Below are positions 1-4,685 of a stretch of DNA of 5,217 nt, in pieces. The notes under the pieces are model-generated. The model worked only from the letters and a program-made list of their open reading frames with translations, ran no database searches and had not been told where the DNA came from. The position numbers were made by a program, and so were the translations under genes. Within the stretch, counting starts at the first letter, position 1, and every line of letters begins with the position of its first letter. Source of the stretch: Betaproteobacteria bacterium RIFCSPLOWO2_02_FULL_62_17 (GTDB lineage: Bacteria > Pseudomonadota > Gammaproteobacteria > Burkholderiales > SG8-39); the NCBI GenBank assembly GCA_001770355.1, contig MEQV01000208.1, forward strand, positions 9,651 through 14,867, in the 5' to 3' direction.

Positions 1-2
1 TT

Positions 3-617
3 GCCGCCGCCGCTCACGGCTCGGCTCGGCCGCTGGGTTTCTCGCCGGCCGCGCTGCAGGGACTGTTGTGTGTCGCCGGAGTCGCCTGCTGCGTCGCCAT
101 GTCGATGCCGCAGGTGCATATCGTCGCCTATTGCACCGACCTCGGCTACGGCGCGGCGCGCGGCGCTCAGATGCTTTCGGTGATGCTCGCTTTCGGCATC
201 GCCAGCCGGCTGCTGTCGGGCTGGATCTCGGATCACATCGGCGGGCTGCGTACCCTGCTGCTCGGATCAAGCTTGCAGGGCGTCGCGCTCATCCTGTTCC
301 TGCCCTACGACGGCTACGTGTCGCTTTACGTGGTGTCGGCGCTGTTCGGTTTTTTCCAGGGCGGACTGGTTCCCTCCTACACGCTGATCGTGCGCGAGTA
401 CTTCACGCCCAGGGAGGCCGGCGCGCGCATGGGCACGGTGCTGATGGCGACGCTCTTCGGCATGGCACTGGGCGGCTGGATGTCAGGCGCGATCTTCGAC
501 CTCACCGGCTCGTATCGCGCCGCGTTCGTCAACGGCATCGCCTGGAACCTGCTCAATATCGGCATCGTGCTACTGTTGCTTTATCGGGCGCGCGGATCGG
601 CGCGGCATGCTGTGTAA
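3..617 (+). CDS. Major facilitator superfamily transporter, C-terminal half (5' end outside window)
   Basis: This is the C-terminal half of a secondary transporter of the inner membrane. The reading frame is open from base 3 to the TAA at 615-617, and the protein begins before the window. A TTG at 66 lies inside the first visible hydrophobic helix, so it is unlikely to be the true start. About 204 residues are visible, with six hydrophobic stretches that fit helices 7-12 of a 12-helix carrier. After the second stretch comes SGWISDHIGGLR, the second copy of the MFS loop motif (G-x-x-x-D-x-x-G-x-R/K). The later text VPSYTLIVREYFTPREAGARMG resembles the oxalate/formate- and monocarboxylate-type MFS branch, where a charged EYF..R..ARMG loop links helices 10 and 11. 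The protein ends with a short basic tail (YRARGSARHAV). The family is clear. The substrate cannot be read from this half; an organic anion is only a guess. Confidence 0.88.
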   Translation, partial: AAAAHGSARPLGFSPAALQGLLCVAGVACCVAMSMPQVHIVAYCTDLGYGAARGAQMLSVMLAFGIASRLLSGWISDHIGGLRTLLLGSSLQGVALILFLPYDGYVSLYVVSALFGFFQGGLVPSYTLIVREYFTPREAGARMGTVLMATLFGMALGGWMSGAIFDLTGSYRAAFVNGIAWNLLNIGIVLLLLYRARGSARHAV

Positions 618-661
618 CGCGAAGCAATAAATGCCTGCGGAAAATGGGGGTCAATGTGAAC

Positions 662-690
662 TTGCCGCTGTTTTCGTTACTCCATAAACT
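662..690 (+). promoter_or_regulatory. Possible sigma-70-type promoter upstream of the isomerase gene
   Basis: The gap between the transporter and the isomerase gene is clearly more AT-rich than its surroundings. It contains TTGCCG (662-667) and TAAACT (685-690) separated by 17 bases. Each hexamer matches four of six positions of the sigma-70 consensus. The predicted start of transcription near 697 would leave a short leader of about 25 bases before the ATG at 721. This is a pattern match only, and such matches occur by chance. Confidence 0.3.
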
Positions 691-720
691 ACCAATCGGG
701 GAAAAACGAATAACCGGCTA

Positions 721-2268
721 ATGCACCGCAAAATGCGTCAGGTATTTATTTCTGCGATCTTGCTGCTTAGCCTGGCATCGCCCGCCACGTTCGCCACCAC
801 GGTGCGCATGCAGACCTCGCTGGGTGACATCGATATCCAGCTCATGGACGCCGCCGCTCCGGCGACCGTGAGCAACTTCCTCAATTACGTGACCAGCGCC
901 GCCTACGTCAATTCCTTCATCCATCGCAGCTTGCCCGAATTCATTATTCAGGGGGGTGGCTTTCGCTGGAACAACGCGACCAATGCCTATTCCGCAATAC
1001 CTGCAAACGCGCCGGTCATCAACGAATTCAGTGCCAGCCGCTCCAACCTGCGCGGCACCATCGCCATGGCCAAGCTGGGCGGTGACCCCAACAGCGCAAC
1101 CAACCAGTGGTTTTTCAATCTGGCCGACAACTCGGAAAACCTGGACGGTCAGAACGGCGGATTCACCGTTTTCGGCCAGGTCATCGGCAATGGCATGCAG
1201 GTTGTCGATGCGATTGCCCAACTACCCAGAATAGATGCCGATGGCGCCACGGGCGCGACTTTCGACAACCTGCCGCTGGCCACGCCGGTCACCGCCGGGT
1301 TTACTGCGCAGAACCTGGTGATAATCAGCGCCGTCACGGTGCTGGACACGCAGGCACCGGTTGTTCCTGTCGGGCTCACCGCGACGGCAACCAGCAGTTC
1401 GCAAGTCACTCTTGCGTGGACGGCGGCGACCGATAACGTCGCGGTGACCGCCTACAAGGTGTACCGGGACGGGGCGCTGGCGGCGACACTGGCGAACGTG
1501 ACGAACTATACCGATGGCGGGCTCGCGGCTTCCGCCAGTTACAGTTACACGGTCGCGGCCTGTGATGCCGCGGACAATTGTTCCGCCCAAAGTGCCGCGG
1601 CAGCGGCGGCGACCTTGCCGCCGTGCGTCGGATGCTTTGTGCCGAATCTGGAGTCGGGTTTCAACCTGATCGGCAACTCGCTTAATACGACGCTGATCGT
1701 GGCCACGATGTTCGGCAATCTGGACAGCCCGGTGGCGGGGATCAGCTCCAACGTCCTGTCGGTATGGAAGTGGAACGCGGTGGACGGCCGCTGGGCGTTC
1801 TACTCGCCGCTGCTCAGCACGGCGGGCAATGTCAGCTACGCCGCGTCGAAAAACTATGAATTGCTCGCCACCATCAATGCAGGCGAAGGCTACTGGGTCA
1901 ATGCCGCGGGCCCGATGGCATTGCCCGCGCAGGGCGGATCGAATTTCAGCTGGAGCGGGTCGAGCTTTACGGCCCTGCCTTCCGGTTTCAACCTGATCGC
2001 GAACGCGGGAAGCGCGACACCCAGCCAGTTCAACAGCGCCGTCAGCGTGACCCCGCCTGGCACAGGCGTGGTGGCGACGGACAACTTCGCGAGCTTGTGG
2101 GCCTGGGATGCGGTGCAGGTGAAATGGTACTTCTACTCGCCGCTGCTGGAGTCCTCGGGCGGCTTGCCCGCGGTGAAGGCCTATGCAGACAGCCATTCCT
2201 TCCTGCACTTCCAGGACTACAACAAGTTGATCGACACCGGCGTCGGCATCTGGGTGAACAAGTTCTGA
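721..2268 (+). CDS. Exported cyclophilin-type peptidyl-prolyl isomerase with fibronectin III domain and duplicated C-terminal module
   Basis: This 515-residue protein is predicted to be exported and to catalyse cis-trans isomerisation of X-Pro bonds. Residues 1-25 form a signal peptide (basic start, hydrophobic core, likely cut after TFA). Residues 27-208 are a cyclophilin domain: FIHRS (66-70) carries the usual catalytic Arg69, FIIQGG is at 74-79, GTIAMA at 112-117, NQWFFNL at 129-135, and FTVFGQV near 148-154. Residues 211-298 look like a fibronectin type III domain (VTLAWTAATDNVAVTAYKVY), with cysteines 281 and 287. A CVGC motif (302-305) follows, then two related modules (about 311-394 and 420-513) sharing SGFNLI, W.W.AV...W.FYSPLL and G.GYWVN/G.GIWVN. 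Bacterial cyclophilins are usually 160-200 residues, so about 300 are extra. ATG 721 is the first start after the in-frame stop at 685-687. Its ribosome-binding site is weak: a GGGGA lies 18 bases upstream. ATG 733 is an alternative. The isomerase assignment is firm; the role of the tail is unknown. Confidence 0.92.
   Translation: MHRKMRQVFISAILLLSLASPATFATTVRMQTSLGDIDIQLMDAAAPATVSNFLNYVTSAAYVNSFIHRSLPEFIIQGGGFRWNNATNAYSAIPANAPVINEFSASRSNLRGTIAMAKLGGDPNSATNQWFFNLADNSENLDGQNGGFTVFGQVIGNGMQVVDAIAQLPRIDADGATGATFDNLPLATPVTAGFTAQNLVIISAVTVLDTQAPVVPVGLTATATSSSQVTLAWTAATDNVAVTAYKVYRDGALAATLANVTNYTDGGLAASASYSYTVAACDAADNCSAQSAAAAAATLPPCVGCFVPNLESGFNLIGNSLNTTLIVATMFGNLDSPVAGISSNVLSVWKWNAVDGRWAFYSPLLSTAGNVSYAASKNYELLATINAGEGYWVNAAGPMALPAQGGSNFSWSGSSFTALPSGFNLIANAGSATPSQFNSAVSVTPPGTGVVATDNFASLWAWDAVQVKWYFYSPLLESSGGLPAVKAYADSHSFLHFQDYNKLIDTGVGIWVNKF
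1651..1902 (+). repeat. First copy of internal protein module in the isomerase
   Basis: This codes for residues 311-394, starting ESGFNLIGNS and ending GEGYWVN. It pairs with 1978-2259. The two copies share SGFNLI.N near the start, a W.W(N/D)AV...W.FYSPLL core, and a G.G.WVN end. Exact DNA matches are GGTTTCAACCTGATCG (1657-1672 and 1984-1999) and TTCTACTCGCCGCTGCT (1798-1814 and 2131-2147). Elsewhere the copies differ, which points to an old duplication under protein-level constraint. I do not recognise a named domain. Confidence 0.8.
1978..2259 (+). repeat. Second copy of internal protein module in the isomerase
   Basis: This codes for residues 420-513, starting PSGFNLIANA and ending GVGIWVN. 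It is about ten residues longer than the first copy. The added length lies mainly between the FYSPLL core and the G.G.WVN end, where a KAYADSHSFLHFQDY segment is inserted. The copy reaches almost to the C-terminus, leaving only Lys-Phe after it, so there is no membrane anchor or sorting tail. Confidence 0.8.
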
Positions 2269-2280
2269 AGCCGGACTTCA
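2266..2280 (+). repeat. Short perfect inverted repeat at the isomerase stop codon
   Basis: TGAAG (2266-2270) and CTTCA (2276-2280) are perfect complements around a five-base CCGGA loop, and the left arm contains the TGA stop. The stem is only five pairs and no T-run follows, so a rho-independent terminator is not supported. It may be chance or a weak transcript-end structure. Confidence 0.25.
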
Positions 2281-2290
2281 ATCCCTCATC

Positions 2291-2319
2291 GTGATGGGCG
2301 ACAATGACGCCGCGATAAT
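2291..2319 (+). promoter_or_regulatory. Possible promoter for the DUF4337-type gene
   Basis: GATAAT (2314-2319) matches five of six positions of the sigma-70 -10 box. The best-placed -35 candidate is GTGATG (2291-2296), 17 bases upstream, which matches only three of six. Transcription would start near 2326, just before the ribosome-binding site at 2331-2337. It fits a separate promoter for the broken gene, but the evidence is thin. Confidence 0.28.
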
Positions 2320-2330
2320 CATTCTGATCC

Positions 2331-2337
2331 AGGGAGG
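2331..2337 (+). promoter_or_regulatory. Strong ribosome-binding site for the DUF4337-type gene
   Basis: AGGGAGG ends five bases before the ATG at 2343. This is the strongest Shine-Dalgarno match in the window and it fixes the start of the broken membrane-protein gene. Its preservation suggests the gene was functional until recently. Confidence 0.75.
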
Positions 2338-2342
2338 CGCGC

Positions 2343-2909
2343 ATGTCGCGAGCTCACGGGCACATCGATCCGTCCAATAAAAGAGTCGCGATGCTGATCG
2401 CGGTGCTGGCACTGGTGCTTGCCATCTCCGAGACGCTCGGCAAGGGCGCGCAGACCACGGTTTTGAACGTCAACATCGAAGCCGCGAACCTGTGGAACTT
2501 CTTCCAGGCCAAGACCATACGCGGTACGGTGCTCAGGACCGCGGCCGAATAACTCGAGGCGGAATTGCCGGGCGTCACCCATCCCCAGGCCAGGAAAGCG
2601 ATGGAAAAACGCATCGCCGAATGGAAAAAGAACGAGGCTCGCTACCAGTCGGAGCCGGAAACCGCTGAAGGCCGCAAGGAGCTCATGGCGCGCGCCATCG
2701 CAGCGGAAAAGAAACGCGACGTGTCTCTTGCCGCCTATCACAACTTCGAGCTTGCATCGGCGGCGGTGCAGATCGCCATCGTGCTTGCCTCCGCCGAAGT
2801 GATCACCGGTGTTGCCGCGCTGGTGTGGGCATCGTGCGGATTGGGGCTGGTGGGAATCGCGTTTTGCGCCATCGGTTTGTTCTGGCCGACCGCGGTGCAT
2901 TTGTTTTAG
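2343..2909 (+). pseudogene. DUF4337-type membrane protein gene interrupted by an in-frame TAA
   Basis: One frame runs 188 codons from ATG 2343 to the TAG at 2907-2909, broken only by TAA at 2550-2552 (codon 70). Both sides read as one protein. Residues 14-32 form a hydrophobic helix (VAMLIAVLALVLAISETLG). Residues 35-68 carry AQTTVLN.NIEAANLWNFFQAKTIR, which resembles the DUF4337 family. Residues 80-135 are charged and probably helical. Residues 139-180 form one or two membrane segments. The length suits an intact DUF4337 protein, whose function is unknown. The stop follows ...TAAE and precedes LEAELPG; a CAA (Gln) codon changed to TAA by one C-to-T transition would explain it. No frameshift is needed and the rest shows no decay. 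The mutation may be recent, a sequence error or, less likely, recoded. A GAGG (2556-2559) five bases before TTG 2565 could permit restart, but the product would lack helix 1. Confidence 0.78.
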
Positions 2910-2971
2910 TTTTATCCCGCGACTGGCGAAAGATCCGGCGCAGGCCTATCCTGTCGTTCCCGTTTTCGCGC

Positions 2972-2978
2972 AGGAGAG
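2972..2978 (+). promoter_or_regulatory. Ribosome-binding site fixing the dehydrogenase start
   Basis: AGGAGAG lies just before the ATG at 2983, with six bases between its AGGAG core and the start codon. The frame stays open back to 2809, inside the upstream gene. This site, together with the signal peptide that begins at 2983, shows that 2983 is the real start. Confidence 0.8.
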
Positions 2979-2982
2979 TTCC

Positions 2983-4233
2983 ATGGCAATCCGTCGCTTC
3001 GCGCTCGGCGTCATCGTGCTCAGCCTGATGCCGCCCGGATCGTCCGTGGCACAGGACACGGGCCCCGCCGACAAGATAAAACTGCCGCCTCCGTTCGCCA
3101 CGCCTACGGCGCGCAACGGGTCGACGGTCATAGGCTGGCCGGCGGGCCGCATGCCGACCGCCGCGCCGGGCTTCGAGGTCGGCCTCTACGCGGAAAATCT
3201 CGACAGCCCGCGCGCCACTTACGTGCTGCCTAACGGCGACGTGCTGGCGGTCGAGGCGCGGCGCGAGTTTTCCGGACGTTCCGGCAGATCGCCCAACCGC
3301 ATCACCCTGTTCAGGGACACCAACAAGGACGGCAAGCCCGATCTGCGCGAGGTCTTTCTCAGCGGGCTCAATATGCCGCACGGCATGCTGCTCCTGGGCG
3401 AGTGGTTCTATGTCGGCAATACCGACGGGCTGATGCGCTACCGCTATCGTACCGGGCAGACGCGCATCGAGACCCGCGGCGAGAAGATCCTCGACCTGCC
3501 GCCGGGCGGCCACCACACGCGCAATCTGATCGCCGACCACGCGGGCCGCAAGATCTACATCGCCATCGGGTCCGCGAACAACGTTGACGAGGACAACACC
3601 TGGGAAAAGGACATGCGGCGCGCCGGCATTGTCGAGATCAATCCCGACGGCAGCGGCGCGCGCGTGCTGGCCAACGGATTGCGCAATCCGGTCGGCATGG
3701 ACTGGGAGCCCAAGACCGGCGCGCTGTGGACCGTGGTCAACGAGCGCGACCTGCTCGGCGACGACCTGGTTCCCGACTACATGACCAGCGTCCGCGACGG
3801 TGCTTTCTACGGCTGGCCGTACTCGTACTACGGGCAGAACGAGGACCCGCGCAAGAAAGGCCAGCGCCCCGACCTGGTCGCCAAGGCGCAAATGCCCGAC
3901 TACGCGCTCGGCTCGCACGTCGCGGCGCTCGGCCTGGCGTTCTATCGCGGCAGCCTGTTCCCGCAGCGCTACCGTGGCGGCGCGTTCATCGGCATGCACG
4001 GCTCGTGGAACCGCTCGGCGATGGTCGGCTACAAGGTCGCGTTCGTGCGCTTCGAGAACGGCAAGCCCGCCGGCCCGATTGAGGATGTGCTGACCGGCTT
4101 CATCGCCAATGAGAAAACTTTTGAAGTCTATGGCCGTCCGGTTGGTGTCACGGTGCTGCCCGACGGATCGCTGCTGGTCGCCGACGACGGCGGCGGCAAG
4201 ATCTGGCGCGTCACCGCCAAGGCGGCGCGCTGA
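2983..4233 (+). CDS. Exported PQQ-dependent sugar/sorbosone dehydrogenase (GSDH family)
   Basis: This 416-residue protein belongs to the soluble glucose/sorbosone dehydrogenase family (COG2133 type). Members are six-bladed beta-propellers that oxidise sugars or related aldoses, many using PQQ and calcium, in the periplasm. Residues 1-23 form a signal peptide (MAIRRF, hydrophobic core, cut after SVA). Family landmarks are GFEV.LYA.NLDSPR (63-77), LPNGDVLAVE (82-91), GLNMPHGM (128-135), GGHHTRNL (175-182, including the likely catalytic His pair region), GLRNPVGMDW (232-241), NERD (253-256), FYGWPYSYYG (275-284), GMHGSWNRS (337-345), and GRPVGV...PDGSLLVADDGGGKIWRV near the end. DTNKDGKPD (112-120) resembles an EF-hand calcium loop. 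Length and ending are normal, so the gene looks intact. It starts 73 bases after the broken DUF4337-type gene and is probably transcribed separately, though no clear promoter was seen. The family is firm; the true substrate and PQQ use are inferred. Confidence 0.93.
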   Translation: MAIRRFALGVIVLSLMPPGSSVAQDTGPADKIKLPPPFATPTARNGSTVIGWPAGRMPTAAPGFEVGLYAENLDSPRATYVLPNGDVLAVEARREFSGRSGRSPNRITLFRDTNKDGKPDLREVFLSGLNMPHGMLLLGEWFYVGNTDGLMRYRYRTGQTRIETRGEKILDLPPGGHHTRNLIADHAGRKIYIAIGSANNVDEDNTWEKDMRRAGIVEINPDGSGARVLANGLRNPVGMDWEPKTGALWTVVNERDLLGDDLVPDYMTSVRDGAFYGWPYSYYGQNEDPRKKGQRPDLVAKAQMPDYALGSHVAALGLAFYRGSLFPQRYRGGAFIGMHGSWNRSAMVGYKVAFVRFENGKPAGPIEDVLTGFIANEKTFEVYGRPVGVTVLPDGSLLVADDGGGKIWRVTAKAAR

Positions 4234-4428
4234 TTTTGCAAAATTCTCCCGACTGGCGGCGGTGGCGGGGATGCTAATGCCGAATCCGCGTTTCATCGCC
4301 ATGATGACGCCGACGAGCTCCAGCGAATTGATAAGGCCGGATTGAAGCAGAGGATGATGCGCATCAAGCCCGTCAAGACGCCGGTCGCCCAACGATTCCT
4401 GGATTATGGTTCGAATTTCTTCCAGCAA
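4234..4428 (-). pseudogene. Acyl carrier protein-like gene fragment lacking its last helix
   Basis: Read leftwards from TTG 4428, the first 65 residues look like an acyl carrier protein, which holds growing acyl or aminoacyl chains on phosphopantetheine. The start LEEIRTIIQESLG fits helix I. LLQSGLINSLELVGVI (27-42) holds the attachment site, with Ser35 as the predicted carrier of the cofactor. FGISIP (49-54) and SRENFA (59-64) match the loop and the start of helix IV. The usual Asp before the serine is Asn34. After ENFA the frame does not stop: it runs into the antisense of the dehydrogenase and stays open to 2803, which is not believable as protein. The carrier has therefore lost its final 10-20 residues. 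A frame shift at ENF would reach a TGA at 4213-4211, inside the dehydrogenase gene. An in-frame TAG lies five codons upstream of the TTG. No partner synthase is nearby. I call it a remnant, but an odd short carrier protein is possible. Confidence 0.6.
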
Positions 4429-4556
4429 TTCAGCGTTCCGCTATTGTTATTTTGAACCGCCGGCATATTAGCGCAGTGCCGAAAGAAAAGGCCGGCATCG
4501 CCGCTGCGGACGGTATCGGTGCGATGGGGCGGCAGGTTCATGGTCCGATTTCTATT
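4429..4556. other. Non-coding or eroded stretch between two gene remnants
   Basis: I see no credible gene, RNA or repeat here. The left part (4441-4470) is AT-richer than its surroundings and could be the upstream region of the carrier-protein remnant on the minus strand. The rest translates on the plus strand to low-information text (KEKAGIAAADGIGAMGRQ) that I cannot assign; it may be eroded leader of the Bug-type fragment. Confidence 0.4.
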
Positions 4557-4652
4557 GGCAATCCTTCCGAAGATCTGCTGCCGCGCATGGGTCAGCCCAT
4601 CGTCGTGGAGAATCGTGCCGGTGGGGCCATGGTGATCGCGGCGAAGAGCGGT
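4557..4652 (+). pseudogene. Fragment of a Bug/TctC-type solute-binding protein gene
   Basis: In the frame of 4452-4784 the text GNPSEDLLPRMGQPIVVENRAGG, followed by AMVIAAKSG, resembles the N-terminal region of Bug proteins. These are periplasmic binding proteins of tripartite tricarboxylate transporters, and their hallmark is GQPVVVENRPGAGG followed by an AKSAPDGYT-like segment. Only about 32 residues match. Upstream, the usual YPSRPIRLVVPFPPGG start is absent or unrecognisable. Downstream the frame runs on as unrelated arginine-rich sequence antisense to the DsrE-like gene. A normal Bug protein is about 320 residues, so this is at most a tenth of a gene. The GQPIVVENRAGG core is distinctive enough that chance is unlikely. 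Confidence 0.55.
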
Positions 4653-4685
4653 TTTTCCACCCGCGAAAAATATACCGGCCGCTCT
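4645..4685 (-). repeat. Interrupted inverted repeat at the end of the DsrE-like gene
   Basis: AGAGCGGTTTTTC (4645-4657) is fully complementary to GAAAAA (4665-4670) plus CCGCTCT (4679-4685). This gives 13 pairs with a seven-base loop and one eight-base bulge (TATACCGG, 4671-4678). The right arm overlaps the TAG stop of the DsrE-like gene (4684-4686), so in the transcript the structure forms right at the end of the gene. No T-run follows on the minus strand, so it is not a classic rho-independent terminator, but it could mark or protect the transcript end. Confidence 0.45.

Noticed and set aside
673..710. Inverted repeat TTCGTT ... AACGAA before the isomerase gene
   Set aside because: The arms are six bases, 26 bases apart, with mismatches beyond them. 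It could be an operator but is not distinguishable from chance in an AT-rich gap.
68..721. A 217-codon plus-strand open frame overlapping the transporter
   Set aside because: It is a frame-shifted shadow of the transporter gene with Arg-rich text and no membrane helices, whereas the other frame shows the MFS pattern.
1222..2208. A 328-codon open frame on the minus strand
   Set aside because: It lies wholly antisense to the isomerase gene, whose domains are clear, and its translation is low-complexity Arg-rich text with no recognisable motif.
2809..2982. Longer dehydrogenase starting at TTG 2809
   Set aside because: This would overlap the upstream gene and bury the signal peptide. ATG 2983 has a good ribosome-binding site and begins directly with a signal peptide.
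721..4233. Idea that the isomerase, DUF4337-type protein and dehydrogenase form one functional system
   Set aside because: The gaps, separate ribosome-binding sites, a broken middle gene and unrelated functions give no support for a shared pathway.
2803..4428. A 541-codon open frame on the minus strand
   Set aside because: From about 4233 leftwards it is antisense to the well-conserved dehydrogenase and has arginine/valine-rich text typical of antisense in GC-rich genes. Only its first ~65 codons resemble a real protein and are reported as a carrier-protein remnant.
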